Below are positions 8,660-18,941 of a DNA stretch of 64,000 nt, piece by piece. The notes beneath the pieces are model-generated. The model was not told the origin of the DNA. It saw only the letters and a list, made by a program, of their open reading frames with translations, and searched no databases. The DNA lies in assembly GCF_000980815.1 (NCBI RefSeq), contig NZ_CP011311.1, positions 1,937,815-2,001,814 of the forward strand, written 5' to 3'. Origin of the DNA: Corynebacterium camporealensis. Lineage in GTDB: Bacteria > Actinomycetota > Actinomycetes > Mycobacteriales > Mycobacteriaceae. A program made the translations under genes and the position numbers. The first letter of the stretch is position 1; each line of letters starts with the position of its first letter.

Positions 8660-9619
8660 ATGAAAGCAGTCAAGGCATACGCAGCATCGCTTGCCACCCC
8701 GATGGACATCCTGTCCGAGGTGGCCATGCTGACGCGTGCCCACTTGCAACTCGAGGGACTGCCACAGAAGGAAATCACGGCCCTGATGTCTTTGGCGGAG
8801 GTCTACTTCGGACAAACGCCATACACGCGCCTGCAGGCCACGGCCCGCAACACCCCGCACTCCCTACTGGTACTCAAAGACATTGAGAACAAAGCCCGTC
8901 GCATTAAAGACCCAGTCCAGCGCTACAAGTTCCGCATCGCCTGCGCAGAAGTCCACGAAGACGACCTCAACGCGCTAGCGAAGGAGTTCCTGCCTCCACC
9001 GCCGGAGCCTAAAGAGGGCACCAAGATGAAACGTTCGAAGACCGACAAGTGGTCCTGGACTGTCACCGGCCGATCAGAGCTGATTTCGAAGCTCAACGAT
9101 GCCTTCCCCGACACGGAAGCTGTCGATGAGTTCCTCCAGACCGGTACGACCAAGGGCACTGCTGTGACCACCAATGTGGTCATTAAACTCGACGAGTTGG
9201 ACAAGATCGTTGACGGCGACGGCGATGACATTGTGCTGCAGATGACTAACGGTGCCAAGCTAACTGGTGCGCAGCTGGTGCAGCAGATGTTTACCGATCA
9301 CGGCTACGCCACGTTGATCCACCCTGTTGAGGGACCTGTGAACCTCTATCGGACGCAGCGGCAGGCCAGCTGGAAACAAAGAATGATGGCCGCGGCCGAA
9401 AACCCGGTGTGTCCGTGGAAAGACTGCCTGAAAGGCGCTGATGAGTGTCAGGTTCACCACATAGTGGCCTGGAAATACGGCGGCGAAACCAATCAAAGCA
9501 ACTTAACAACTGCCTGTAAATTCCATAACGGCAGAAACGACGATGACGGGGTTCCCAGATACGGGCGCCTCCTCAGAATTAGAGGCGAAGTCCAATGGGT
9601 CCCGCCGTCCTTCTATTAA
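8660..9619 (+). CDS. HNH endonuclease of the DUF222/13E12 repeat family
   Basis: 319 residues. The C-terminal HNH motif is clear: CPWKDCLKGADECQVHHIVA, then NLTTACKFHNGRND, giving the two Cys, the His-His and the final Asn/His. The first 200 residues are helical and match the variable N-terminal part of actinobacterial 13E12-type proteins. Such genes are multi-copy in corynebacteria and mycobacteria and are thought to be mobile or domesticated nucleases; the target is unknown. The ATG follows the upstream TTGACA so closely that the mRNA may be leaderless. A bidirectional terminator follows. Confidence 0.85.
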   Translation: MKAVKAYAASLATPMDILSEVAMLTRAHLQLEGLPQKEITALMSLAEVYFGQTPYTRLQATARNTPHSLLVLKDIENKARRIKDPVQRYKFRIACAEVHEDDLNALAKEFLPPPPEPKEGTKMKRSKTDKWSWTVTGRSELISKLNDAFPDTEAVDEFLQTGTTKGTAVTTNVVIKLDELDKIVDGDGDDIVLQMTNGAKLTGAQLVQQMFTDHGYATLIHPVEGPVNLYRTQRQASWKQRMMAAAENPVCPWKDCLKGADECQVHHIVAWKYGGETNQSNLTTACKFHNGRNDDDGVPRYGRLLRIRGEVQWVPPSFY

Positions 9620-9660
9620 CGCGGAATAGCACAAGCAATTCCGCAGTTCAACATGCGAAA

Positions 9661-9690
9661 AAGCCGCTTATCCTGCTGGATAAACGGCTT
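9661..9690. terminator. Bidirectional terminator between the HNH gene and tRNA-Leu
   Basis: AAGCCG C TTATCC / GGATAA A CGGCTT forms a 13-bp stem with one mismatch and a TGCT loop. It serves convergent transcription. Confidence 0.75.
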
Positions 9691-9694
9691 ATCG

Positions 9695-9779
9695 TGGTGC
9701 GCCCGGTGAGACTTGAACTCACACGTCATAAGACACTAGAACCTAAATCTAGCGCGTCTGCCAATTCCGCCACGGGCGC
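9695..9779 (-). tRNA. tRNA-Leu (anticodon UAG)
   Basis: Read on the minus strand, the acceptor stem GCGCCCG pairs with CGGGCGC, followed by A73 and an encoded CCA. The anticodon arm is CTAGA-TTTAGGT-TCTAG, giving anticodon TAG. A long variable arm and GTTCAAGTC in the T-loop fit a class II leucine tRNA. It decodes CUA and, by wobble, other CUN codons. Confidence 0.95.
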
Positions 9780-9862
9780 GGACTGTAGGTAGTGTACACG
9801 CCGCGAAAGCACCGGCGCGAATCGAATCCACATTTCGATGGATGACAGGTAGGGTTAGCTAC

Positions 9863-10252
9863 GTGAGCACGAACAAGCAGCGGAAGAAGATCAAGGTCAA
9901 GTGGTGGCACATTGTGCTAATCGCCGTCTTCGTCGTTCTGTTTTTGTTCCTCGCCTGGTGGCAGTGGACACGCTTCCAGTCCGGCTCCGGCACGTTCCAG
10001 AACTTAGGCTACGCATTCCAGTGGCCGCTGTTCGCCGTCTTTGTCATCTACGCCTATCGCACGGCGATGCGTTATGAGAACGAGCGTATCGACTTCGAAA
10101 ATGCCGCCGAGGAAAACGGAGACAACGCCGGTTATCAGGCCGAGGAATCAGCCACCAAAATCGACGAAGATTTTCTCCCCCAGCGACCGCAGATCGATGT
10201 TGAGACCTACAACGAACTCAACCGACCGCGTCGTCGCCACCACGAAGACTAG
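9863..10252 (+). CDS. Small membrane-anchored protein, LprD-like position, 129 aa
   Basis: The chosen start is the GTG at 9863 (STNKQRKKIKVKWWHIVL); an ATG at 9842 would add seven residues. Two membrane helices lie at about residues 14-34 and 53-72, and then comes a polar, acidic C-terminal tail of about 60 residues (PQRPQIDVETYNELNRPRRR). It precedes the DUF3817 gene by 11 bases. In Mycobacterium tuberculosis the same slot beside the DUF3817 gene holds Rv1343c (lprD). I infer orthology from position and topology. No lipobox is visible here. Confidence 0.7.
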   Translation: MSTNKQRKKIKVKWWHIVLIAVFVVLFLFLAWWQWTRFQSGSGTFQNLGYAFQWPLFAVFVIYAYRTAMRYENERIDFENAAEENGDNAGYQAEESATKIDEDFLPQRPQIDVETYNELNRPRRRHHED

Positions 10253-10263
10253 AAAGAGCATTC

Positions 10264-10611
10264 ATGACTAACTCCGTACACCCAGAACGTCAGGACCGAA
10301 TTCGCGGCCCGCTGAAGTTCTTCCAGATCGCCGCTACCATCACCGGTCTGTTCCTCATCGCACTGGTCATTCGCATGATTTTGCAGTACATCGTGGGCAT
10401 GGACATCCCGGATTGGGCCACCATCATCGCCCAGGCACACGGCATTGCCTACATGGTGTACTTGCTGTCGATTCTGATTTTGGGCCCGCGTGCGCTGTGG
10501 CCAGTGGGCAAGCTGTTTACCACCGCACTGGCCGGTGTGGTGCCGTTCTTCTCCTTCTACATGGAGCGCAAGCGCAGCGCCGAAGTCAAGGAGCAATTCC
10601 AGCTGGCTTAA
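10264..10611 (+). CDS. DUF3817 integral membrane protein
   Basis: 115 residues with three hydrophobic helices: about 20-45 (AATITGLFLIALVIRMILQY), 60-80 and 82-100. The signature is HGIAYMVYLLSILILGPRALWP, as in DUF3817 proteins such as Rv1342c. The function of the family is unknown. It forms a two-gene unit with the preceding membrane protein, and its stop overlaps that of rdgB by 4 bases, tail to tail. Confidence 0.82.
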   Translation: MTNSVHPERQDRIRGPLKFFQIAATITGLFLIALVIRMILQYIVGMDIPDWATIIAQAHGIAYMVYLLSILILGPRALWPVGKLFTTALAGVVPFFSFYMERKRSAEVKEQFQLA

Positions 10612-11200
10612 GCCAACTCAGCAATCGGCGCCACCAACTGCGCCAGGGCCCGGCCGCGATGCGAGACCGCATTCTTTTCGGCCGGGCTCATTTGTGCCGA
10701 CGACCGGTTCTCACCTTCTGGTTGGAAAATCGGGTCGTAGCCAAATCCGTTCTCACCCTGGGGCTCACGCAGCAAGGTGCCTTCCCAACGGCCCTCGGCA
10801 AGGTGCTCAGCGCCCTCCGGGGTCACCAGGGCGCACACGGACACGAACGCCGCTTGACGACGCTCCTCCGGCACATCCCTCATCTGCGCCAGCAGCAGCT
10901 CATTGTTGGCCTCGTCGTCACCGTGGCCACCCGACCAGCGCGCGGATAGCACGCCCGGCATGCCGTTGAGTTCTTCCACAGCCAGGCCAGAATCGTCCGC
11001 AATGCAGGGTATTCCGGTGGCCTTCGCCCCGGCGCGCGCCTTGATTAGGGCGTTATCAGCGAAGGTGCGGCCGTCCTCAACGGGTTCGGGATAGGCTTCG
11101 ACGTCGCTTAAGGGGACGAGGTCGACGTTGGTGATGTGGGCATCGGAAAGAATGCGTTCCAATTCGCCCAGCTTCTTCGGGTTATTGGAGGCAACCAGAA

Positions 11201-11207
<7 letters not shown>
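10608..11207 (-). CDS. rdgB: dITP/XTP pyrophosphatase (HAM1/RdgB)
   Basis: 199 residues. The N-terminal [14 protein letters not shown] and the motif [19 protein letters not shown] are diagnostic; [11 protein letters not shown] and SHRGRAL follow. The enzyme hydrolyses deaminated purine triphosphates (ITP, dITP, XTP) to keep them out of DNA and RNA. The start is a GTG ([10 protein letters not shown]) overlapping the end of rph by 7 bases, so translation is coupled. It is the last gene of the clpS-side leftward series. Confidence 0.94.
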
Positions 11208-11929
<722 letters not shown>

Positions 11930-11942
11930 ACGCCCTAGCGTA

Positions 11943-12698
11943 CTAAAGCACCATGCCGCGGTCGCCGAGGACTATCTCACCATCAAACTCCGCGCGGGCG
12001 GCATCCAGGGTGGCCTGGGCATCGCCCCAGGGCTGCAGGTGGACTAAGGCGAGCTTCTTCACGCCAGCTTCGCGCGCTGCGCGGCCGGCCTCGGCTCCGG
12101 ACATGTGCATGTCAGCGACCTTGCCTTCCGACGTCGGGCCCCAGGCGGCCTCGCACAAGAAGAGGTCGGCACCCTCGGCGGCCTTGACCAAGTTCTCGGT
12201 ATACGCAGTATCGCCGGAATAAACGATGGTGCGCGTCGGGTGCTCGATGCGCAGCGCGTAGGTCTCCACGGGGTGCAGGACGCGGTAGGGGGTGACGTAG
12301 ACGTCATCGATAAGCTGGCGCTCCCCGTCGACCCACTGGCTAAACGCAAAGGTATCGGACATGTCATCGACGCCGCCGACCTCATCCGAGGACAGCCTGC
12401 CCAGGTGGTCCGGGGCGTAGTAAGGGCCGATGCAGAAATTACGACTTGCCGCCGGTGCCGTCGGGTGGAAACGACGCCACACCATCAACGAGGGGAAATC
12501 CAAGCAATGGTCGGCGTGCAGGTGGGAAAAGAGCACGTGCGCATCGCAAGGGTCCTGGTGCGTTTGCAACTGAGCCAGCGTGCCAGGGCCCATATCAATG
12601 ATGATGGAGGGCGCATTGTCGAAGGACAGCAGATAACCCGAGGCCGGATTGGCCGGGGTGGGGACGCTACCGGAGCAGCCAAGGATGGTCAGCTTCAT
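11943..12698 (-). CDS. MBL-fold hydrolase, Rv1339-like (cyclic nucleotide phosphodiesterase class)
   Basis: 251 residues. The metallo-beta-lactamase metal motif is [14 protein letters not shown] near residue 70, with later metal ligands in VYSGDTAY and [10 protein letters not shown]. The N-terminus [15 protein letters not shown] is typical. Homologues include M. tuberculosis Rv1339, reported as an atypical class II cAMP phosphodiesterase. The location between murI and rph supports orthology. Whether this one degrades cAMP is inference. Confidence 0.88.
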   Translation of the reverse strand: MKLTILGCSGSVPTPANPASGYLLSFDNAPSIIIDMGPGTLAQLQTHQDPCDAHVLFSHLHADHCLDFPSLMVWRRFHPTAPAASRNFCIGPYYAPDHLGRLSSDEVGGVDDMSDTFAFSQWVDGERQLIDDVYVTPYRVLHPVETYALRIEHPTRTIVYSGDTAYTENLVKAAEGADLFLCEAAWGPTSEGKVADMHMSGAEAGRAAREAGVKKLALVHLQPWGDAQATLDAARAEFDGEIVLGDRGMVL

Positions 12699-12753
12699 GG
12701 ACTCAATAGTTCCATGAAAGCTAACAATTTGCTGTATTACGAGACGACTTTTC

Positions 12754-13530
12754 CTAGATCTGCGGGCCTAAGAAGCGTTCTGCCAGGCGCGCGAAGGTTT
12801 CCGGATCGCCGGTGGACTCGAAGACGCGTGTGGGCACGTTGCCTTCTGGGGCGAACAGATCTTGCTGGGTGAGCACGCGCATGACGTCCTTGGTGGTCTC
12901 TTCCGCAGAGGAGACAAGGGTGACGTTGTCGCCCATCGCTAGCTGCAAGATGCCGGTCAGCAGCGGGTAGTGGGTGCAGCCCAGAACGAGCGTATCGACG
13001 CCCGCAGACTGCAGCGGGGCCAGATACCCTTCCGCGACGCCGAGGATTTGCCGGCCGGCGGTGATGCCGCGCTCGACAAAAGGCACGAAGTCCGGGCAGG
13101 CCACCGCGTGCGCCTCGACGGCCGGGTTGATGGCGAACAAGTCCTGATACGCGCCGGAGTTGATGGTGCCTTCGGTGCCGATGACGCCGACTTTGCCGTT
13201 GCGGGTGGTTGCCATGGCGCGGCGGACGGCGGGCCGGATGACTTCGACGACGGGGACATCGTAAAGCTCGCGTGCATCGTGGAGGAATGCTGCGGTGGCG
13301 GTGTTGCAGGCAATGACAATCATCTTGCAGCCGCGCTCGATGAGCTCGTCGGCGATGCGCTGGGAGAGCTGGCGAACCTCCGCGATCGGGCGCGGGCCGT
13401 AGGGGCTATGCGCGGTATCGCCGATGTAGATGATGGATTCTTGCGGCAGCTGCTCGGCGATGGTGCGCGCAACCGTAAGCCCACCGACGCCGGAGTCGAA
13501 GATGCCAATCGGTGCGCTGGCATCAGGCAC
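12754..13530 (-). CDS. murI: Glutamate racemase
   Basis: 258 residues. The catalytic cysteines are in [10 protein letters not shown] and [11 protein letters not shown], and the N-terminus [15 protein letters not shown] is diagnostic. The enzyme makes D-glutamate for peptidoglycan. Its ATG overlaps the rhomboid stop by 8 bases, so the two genes are translationally coupled. Confidence 0.96.
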   Translation of the reverse strand: MPDASAPIGIFDSGVGGLTVARTIAEQLPQESIIYIGDTAHSPYGPRPIAEVRQLSQRIADELIERGCKMIVIACNTATAAFLHDARELYDVPVVEVIRPAVRRAMATTRNGKVGVIGTEGTINSGAYQDLFAINPAVEAHAVACPDFVPFVERGITAGRQILGVAEGYLAPLQSAGVDTLVLGCTHYPLLTGILQLAMGDNVTLVSSAEETTKDVMRVLTQQDLFAPEGNVPTRVFESTGDPETFARLAERFLGPQI

Positions 13531-14137
13531 GGCGCACCGCCTTGACCGGGTCGTCGGAAGTAATGGCCATGCCGGCGAGGATGCCGCCGATAGCGCCGAA
13601 GAGGTGGCCCTGCCAGCTCACGCCCTCGTAGATGGGCAGCACGCCCCAAATCAGGCCGGAGTACATAAAGCCGATGACGATGCCCAGCAGAATCTGCAGC
13701 AGGGAGCGGTTAAAGATGCCGCGGATGACCAGGTAGGCCAGCCAGCCGTAGACCAAGCTGGAGGCGCCGATGTGCAGCGTGCCAACACCACCGAAGAGCC
13801 ACGTGCCCATGCCCGCGACCAGGGCGACAATCGCGGTGACCTCCCAGAACGCCTTGCGGCCGGACAGACCGATGAGGAAGCAGAAGATAGCACCCGGGAC
13901 GGAGTTGGAAATCAGGTGCTCCCAGTTGCCGTGCAGGATAGGGGCGAAGATGATGCCGAGTAGACCCATCGGGTCGCGCGGGTGGATACCGAAGACGCTT
14001 AAGGTGCCACCGAGGATGAAATTGACCAGGTGGACACCCCAGGTCACGACCAAAAAGCCCACCGCGAGCCGGATTCCCGTCGAGATTCTGCCGCGGTGGG
14101 TGTAGTTATGCGAGGCGCCCTGATTCGTCGTAGTCAT
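13523..14137 (-). CDS. Rhomboid family intramembrane serine protease
   Basis: 204 residues with about six membrane helices. The catalytic serine lies in [15 protein letters not shown] and the histidine in [15 protein letters not shown]. It corresponds to Rv1337 in gene order. Rhomboids cleave transmembrane substrates within the membrane; the substrate here is unknown. It overlaps murI and is 24 bases below the DUF2017 gene. Confidence 0.9.
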   Translation of the reverse strand: MTTTNQGASHNYTHRGRISTGIRLAVGFLVVTWGVHLVNFILGGTLSVFGIHPRDPMGLLGIIFAPILHGNWEHLISNSVPGAIFCFLIGLSGRKAFWEVTAIVALVAGMGTWLFGGVGTLHIGASSLVYGWLAYLVIRGIFNRSLLQILLGIVIGFMYSGLIWGVLPIYEGVSWQGHLFGAIGGILAGMAITSDDPVKAVRRA

Positions 14138-14161
14138 AATGCGCCCTACTTTAGCGCAGGT

Positions 14162-14644
14162 CTAGTCCATCAGCGCTTGGAGGAGACTGTCCTGGCAATA
14201 TGCCAGCCACTCCACGAGGTTTTCATCGCCTTCGCCTGCGGAGATGTACAGGCGCAGGTCGTTGAGGCCGGCGACGAATTGGTGGGCTTCTTCTTCGGAG
14301 ATGGCCACTTCTACCCCGCCGGTGGGGCCGAGCGCGGAGTTGATGACCTGCAAGTGCTGCAGCTTGGAGCGCGCGATGTCGTTTTCATGCAGGGAGCGCA
14401 ACAGGGCGTTGTCGCCGTCGTATTCTTCATCGCCCGGTTTTTCGAAGTCCGGGAACAGGCGCGCGAGCGAGGGGTCCTCGGGTGCTTCGGTATGGCCAGA
14501 GGGCATGTCGAGCATGTCGGCCAGTTCGTCCTGCGGGGCCGACTGTGCGCGCTTAATGATCGCCTCAGCGACCGAGGAGGTGAGATCGCCTAGGACTTCG
14601 CGTTCCATGGGCTCTAACACCGTGACGAACTTCGGTGCGCGCAT
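14162..14644 (-). CDS. DUF2017 family protein
   Basis: 160 residues from the ATG at 14644 (MRAPKFVTVLEPMEREVL). An in-frame ATG at 14674 would add ten residues rich in Lys. The inner start has GGAAGAAG in front and fits the family's start. The helical, acidic protein ends LVEWLAYCQDSLLQALMD, which is characteristic. DUF2017 genes almost always follow clpS in actinobacteria, as here. Function is unknown; association with the Clp adaptor is inferred from position only. Confidence 0.85.
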   Translation of the reverse strand: MRAPKFVTVLEPMEREVLGDLTSSVAEAIIKRAQSAPQDELADMLDMPSGHTEAPEDPSLARLFPDFEKPGDEEYDGDNALLRSLHENDIARSKLQHLQVINSALGPTGGVEVAISEEEAHQFVAGLNDLRLYISAGEGDENLVEWLAYCQDSLLQALMD

Positions 14645-14680
14645 GAGCGACTTTTTCTTCTTCCATGGTTGCATTCGCTA

Positions 14681-15007
14681 CTACCCCGCCTGCTGCATGG
14701 TTGCCCACAGGCCGGCGACCTGCAGCTTTTTCACGTCGGCCTCGATCTTATCGCGCTCGCCGGAGGATACGGCGGCCTTGCCTTCGGTATGGACCTGCAT
14801 CATCAACTCATTGGCGCGCTTCTTGTCGTATCCCAGAACGGTCTGGAAGACGTAAGACACGTAGCTCATCAGGTTGACTGGGTCATCCCAGACAATGCAC
14901 ATCCATGGCAGGTTCTCGCTGGTCGCGACGTCGACCTCGAGGTCCTCGTCCAGCTCCGGCGTAGCCATTGGGGAGCCCATGCATACGGGTTGGAATTGTG
15001 CATTCAT
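14681..15007 (-). CDS. clpS: ATP-dependent Clp protease adaptor ClpS
   Basis: 108 residues from the ATG at 15007; a second start, [10 protein letters not shown], lies ten codons in. The core [20 protein letters not shown] and the end [13 protein letters not shown] match ClpS, which hands N-degron substrates to the Clp ATPase. An ORF reaching 15565 is only read-through antisense to pncB. The gene is divergent from pncB with a 69-base shared promoter gap. Confidence 0.94.
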   Translation of the reverse strand: MNAQFQPVCMGSPMATPELDEDLEVDVATSENLPWMCIVWDDPVNLMSYVSYVFQTVLGYDKKRANELMMQVHTEGKAAVSSGERDKIEADVKKLQVAGLWATMQQAG

Positions 15008-15076
15008 GCCCACTAGCCTAACCAATTCCTTAACGCTCCGTGCATTTCTGGCCGGGCGGGGAGTAAAGTCAGCGGG

Positions 15077-16399
15077 GTGAATACCGTAGATACCGGGCGC
15101 TCTTCTGCGCTTTTGACTGATATGTATGAGCTGACCATGCTGCAGGCCGCATTGCGGGATGGTACAGCGAACCGCCAGGTCGCCTGTGAGGTTTTCGCCC
15201 GCCGCTTGCCCAACGAGCGTCGTTATGGCGTCGTTGCGGGTACTGCTCGCGTCCTGCGCGCCGTGGAGGATTTCCGTTTCTCCGAAGCGCAGTTGGAGTT
15301 TTTGGACTTTTTGGACGATGACACCAAGGACTACCTGCGCAACTATCGGTTTAGCGGGCATATCGACGGCTACCGCGAAGGCGAGCTCTACTTCCCCAAC
15401 TCCCCGCTGCTGACCGTGCGTGGCACGTTTGCCGAGTGCATCGTGTTGGAGACAGTCATTTTGTCGATTATGAACTCCGATTCGGCGGTGGCGTCGGCGG
15501 CGTCTCGTATAGTCACGGCCGCGGATGGTCGACCGATTATTGAGATGGGTTCGCGTCGCACCCAAGAGTACGCGGCTGTGACCTCGGCACGTGCGGCATA
15601 CCTGGCAGGTTTCCAGGCCACCTCAAACCTGGAGGCGGGCCACCGCTACGGCATTCCGGTCTCGGGTACTGCGGCGCACGCGTGGACGCTGGGGCACGTC
15701 AACGACGACGGCACCCCGAACGAGGAGCACGCTTTCCGCTCGCAGATTGAGACTCTCGGCGTGGATACGACTCTGCTGGTTGATACCTACGACATCACCA
15801 AGGGCGTGGAGACTGCCGTGCGCGTGGCTGGTCCGAAGCTGGGTGGCGTGCGCATCGACTCCGGCGACCTGGGTGCAGTGACCCGGCGCGTGCGCAAGCA
15901 GCTCGATGAGTTGGGCAACCACAACACCAAGATTGTCGTCTCCTCGGACTTGGATGAGTTCGCGATTGCGGGGCTGCGCGGCGACCCGGTCGACGTCTAC
16001 GGTGTCGGCACCTCCGTCGTGACGGGTTCTGGTGCGCCGACTGCAGGCATGGTCTACAAGGTTGTGGAGGTGGAGGGTAATCCCGTCGCAAAGCGTTCGC
16101 GTTCGAAGCGCTCTGTGGGCGGGGCGAAGCGTGCGCAGCGCACCTACCGTTCCACTGGCGTGGCCGTCGAGGAACAGGTCTACCCGATGTCGCAGGAGGC
16201 ACCGGAGCAGCATCTCGAGGCCCGCGAGATGACCATTCCGCTCATGCGCGACGGCCAGACGGTCGAGGGCCTGCCAACGCTGGAAGAATCCCGCGAGTAC
16301 CTGGCTGCGGCACGCAAGACGCTGCCGTGGGAGGGCCTGGCGCTGACCCGCGACGAGCCGGCGGTGCCGACCCGCATGGTCGGCTTTACTCAGGGGTAG
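15077..16399 (+). CDS. pncB: Nicotinate phosphoribosyltransferase
   Basis: 440 residues from a GTG start ([20 protein letters not shown]). The family motifs [31 protein letters not shown] and [14 protein letters not shown] are all present. It salvages nicotinate to nicotinate mononucleotide for NAD. A Lys/Arg-rich insert ([17 protein letters not shown]) near residue 340 is usual in actinobacterial members. The gap to dinG is 3 bases, so the two form an operon. Confidence 0.95.
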   Translation: MNTVDTGRSSALLTDMYELTMLQAALRDGTANRQVACEVFARRLPNERRYGVVAGTARVLRAVEDFRFSEAQLEFLDFLDDDTKDYLRNYRFSGHIDGYREGELYFPNSPLLTVRGTFAECIVLETVILSIMNSDSAVASAASRIVTAADGRPIIEMGSRRTQEYAAVTSARAAYLAGFQATSNLEAGHRYGIPVSGTAAHAWTLGHVNDDGTPNEEHAFRSQIETLGVDTTLLVDTYDITKGVETAVRVAGPKLGGVRIDSGDLGAVTRRVRKQLDELGNHNTKIVVSSDLDEFAIAGLRGDPVDVYGVGTSVVTGSGAPTAGMVYKVVEVEGNPVAKRSRSKRSVGGAKRAQRTYRSTGVAVEEQVYPMSQEAPEQHLEAREMTIPLMRDGQTVEGLPTLEESREYLAAARKTLPWEGLALTRDEPAVPTRMVGFTQG

Positions 16400-16402
16400 C
16401 CG

Positions 16403-18310
16403 GTGAGCTCGACCGAGCAGCTTCTCGATGCCGCCGTCACCGCCCTCGGAGGCTCCCGCCGCGAGGGCCAGATTCGCATGGCCAATGCCGTTACGGAGGC
16501 GCTCGAGAAGGAGCGCCACCTGGCGGTGCAAGCCGGTACGGGTACCGGTAAGTCGCTGGCGTATTTGGTGCCAGCGATTCGGCATGCGCAGGAATCTGAG
16601 ACGACGGTGATTGTCTCGACCGCGACGTTGGCGCTACAGCGGCAGCTCGTCGAGCGCGACCTGCCGCGGCTAGTGGAAGCGCTCGAAGACGAGCTGGAGG
16701 TCAAGCCGACCTTCGCAATTATGAAGGGCCGGTCGAACTACCTGTGCATGAATAAGATTGCGCAGGCAGAGATGCTGGATGATGGGCTCGGGGGTGAAGC
16801 TTATGGCATCGGAAAACAAGTGAAGCGCCTCCATGAATGGGCCGAGGAAACCGAGACCGGCGACCGCGATGAGTTGGGTGTTTCGGAGGAGGCCTGGCGG
16901 CAGGTGTCGGTGACCTCGGCAGAGTGTCTGGGGGCGTCGCGTTGTCCGCACGGGGAGGAATGCTTTGCGGAGCTGGCGCGTCGGCGGGCGAACAAGGCCG
17001 ATGTGGTGGTGACCAATCACGCGTTGCTGGCTATCGATGCTGCCGCGGACGTCAACGTGCTACCTGAACATGACGTGGTGATTATCGACGAGGCGCATGA
17101 GCTCGACGGGCGCATTACCTCGGTCTCGACGGCGGAGCTGACGGCGCGCGGTATCAAGATGGCGGCGAATCGTGTGAAGTCGTTGGGTGCGCAGGGGCAT
17201 CGTCTAGCAGAGCAGGCCGATGAGTTTCAGCAGTTGTTGGCGGAATACGAGCCAGGCCGTTTGACGGATTTGCCGGAGGATGCGCAGTCGCAAATTGAGG
17301 CGCTGGGCAAGACGATTGCGAGTGCGCGCGAGGAGGTTGCGCGCACGCCGGAGGGTGAACAGACCAGCGACCCGGAGAAGTTCGCGGAGCGGCAGAATCT
17401 GGCCAACCACCTGGCGGTGATGGCTCAGACCGTGGCGCGGATTCTGGAGGTCTTTGCCGGTAACGACGAAGACGTCGTGTGGTTGGAGGACGACTCGCTG
17501 GCGGTGGCGCCGCTGTCGATTGCGGAGTTGCTGCGGGAGCGCCTGTTTGGTGAGCAGACCGTGGTGCTGACGTCAGCGACGTTGGCGCTGGGTGGGCGCT
17601 TTGATGCGATGGCCGCGCAGTGGGGCATGCCGCAGGGAGACTGGGATTCACTCGATGTGGGATACCCCTTTGACCCACAGAAGAAGGGCATCTTGTACGT
17701 CGCGCGGCATCTGCCGCAGCCGGGCCGCGATGGTCTAGCAGACGAGACGCTGGAAGAAATGCGCGAGCTGATCATGGCTGCCGGTGGGCGCACGTTGGGG
17801 TTGTTTTCCTCGCGGCGTGCAGCAGAGCAGGCCGCAGAAGAGCTACGGGCGCGCGTGCCTTTCGATGTCTACGTCCAAGGCGAAGACTCCATCGGCGCGT
17901 TGGTGGAAAAGTTTGCCAAGAATGAGAACTCGTGTCTGTTTGGCACGCTGACGCTGTGGCAGGGCGTGGATGTGCCAGGTCCTGCGTGCTCGCTGGTGCT
18001 GATTGATCGTATCCCCTTCCCTCGCCCGGATAATCCGCTGCTACAGGCGCGCACGGAGGCGGCAAAGGTGGCGGGCCGCAATGGCTTCATGGAAGTCTCC
18101 GCGACGCACGCGGCGCTGCTCATGGCGCAGGGTGCGGGCAGGTTGCTGCGGTCGGTCGATGACCGCGGCGTGGTAGCCGTGTTGGATAACCGCCTGGTGA
18201 CCAAGCGCTACGGATCGTTTTTGAAGGCGTCGATGCCACAGTTTTGGGCCACCACGGACCCGAAGACGGTGCGCGGGTCGCTTAAGCGGCTCGTCGAGCA
18301 GCGCACGTAA
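16403..18310 (+). CDS. dinG: DinG-family ATP-dependent DNA helicase (XPD-like)
   Basis: 635 residues, from a GTG (SSTEQLLDAAVTAL). Walker A is QAGTGTGKSLAYLVP near residue 45, and the DEAH box is VVIIDEAHELDGRI near 235. Four cysteines for the 4Fe-4S cluster lie between them (NYLCMNK, AECLGASRC, EECFAEL). C-terminal motifs LWQGVDVPGP and QGAGRLLRSVDDRG follow. It unwinds DNA 5' to 3' and may resolve R-loops or damaged forks. Its last 29 bases overlap the convergent PTH2-like gene. Confidence 0.94.
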   Translation: MSSTEQLLDAAVTALGGSRREGQIRMANAVTEALEKERHLAVQAGTGTGKSLAYLVPAIRHAQESETTVIVSTATLALQRQLVERDLPRLVEALEDELEVKPTFAIMKGRSNYLCMNKIAQAEMLDDGLGGEAYGIGKQVKRLHEWAEETETGDRDELGVSEEAWRQVSVTSAECLGASRCPHGEECFAELARRRANKADVVVTNHALLAIDAAADVNVLPEHDVVIIDEAHELDGRITSVSTAELTARGIKMAANRVKSLGAQGHRLAEQADEFQQLLAEYEPGRLTDLPEDAQSQIEALGKTIASAREEVARTPEGEQTSDPEKFAERQNLANHLAVMAQTVARILEVFAGNDEDVVWLEDDSLAVAPLSIAELLRERLFGEQTVVLTSATLALGGRFDAMAAQWGMPQGDWDSLDVGYPFDPQKKGILYVARHLPQPGRDGLADETLEEMRELIMAAGGRTLGLFSSRRAAEQAAEELRARVPFDVYVQGEDSIGALVEKFAKNENSCLFGTLTLWQGVDVPGPACSLVLIDRIPFPRPDNPLLQARTEAAKVAGRNGFMEVSATHAALLMAQGAGRLLRSVDDRGVVAVLDNRLVTKRYGSFLKASMPQFWATTDPKTVRGSLKRLVEQRT

Positions 18311-18941
18311 TCGAGCCAGGCGCGATTTCGGTAAAGCCGGCGTCTTGCACGACGACGGCGCCCCGGCTGACGCGGGCGAACTCGTCGGCATCGACCTCGC
18401 GGACGTTCAGGGCGTAGTCCTGGGCGCGCCAAGCGGTGACTTCGTCGAAGGTCATGTCGGCGGCGAGCAGCATGGAGGCGTGGCCGACTTGGGCGGCGGC
18501 TTTACCCATGGTCATGTCGAGGGAGGAGTCGAGGTAGATGGTGGGGGCATCGGAAAGCAGGGGCTCGGGCTCGGTGACGGGTAGGTCGGTGTGGCCGACC
18601 TGCAGCTTGCCGATGCGGTGGTCCACCTCCGCGAAAGGCACAAAGGCGCGGGCTAGGTTGTCGACGGTGTAGCCGGGCAGCTCTTGGACGTCGCGCCAGG
18701 CTTTGTTGCGGGAGCGGCGGGCGACCTTGCGAATGCTCTCGCCGTACCAGGCGCCGAACTCGTCGAGGTGGCCGCACTCCAGGCAGGCGGCAACGCACGC
18801 GCGGGCAGCGGCCTGGAGGACGTGATTGCGCTGCGGTGGGTCCTGCTTGGGCAGGTTGAGCACAATCTGCATGGCACGGCCCGGGTTGCGGCCTTTGTCG
18901 CAGCTGCGAAGGAGCTCGTGTGCAGCGGCGAAATCACTCAT
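18282..18941 (-). CDS. PTH2-like peptidyl-tRNA hydrolase domain protein
   Basis: 219 residues from an ATG overlapping the serB stop by 8 bases. The C-terminal half has the PTH2 signature: SSLDMTMGKAAAQVGHASML, with the Lys, the Gln and the His. The N-terminal 100 residues are helical with cysteines (ACVAACLECGHLDEFGAW) and are not part of PTH2. Actinobacteria already carry Pth1, so the role of this extra enzyme is uncertain. Convergent overlap with dinG covers 29 bases. The function is assigned from the motif only. Confidence 0.7.
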   Translation of the reverse strand: MSDFAAAHELLRSCDKGRNPGRAMQIVLNLPKQDPPQRNHVLQAAARACVAACLECGHLDEFGAWYGESIRKVARRSRNKAWRDVQELPGYTVDNLARAFVPFAEVDHRIGKLQVGHTDLPVTEPEPLLSDAPTIYLDSSLDMTMGKAAAQVGHASMLLAADMTFDEVTAWRAQDYALNVREVDADEFARVSRGAVVVQDAGFTEIAPGSITCAARRAA

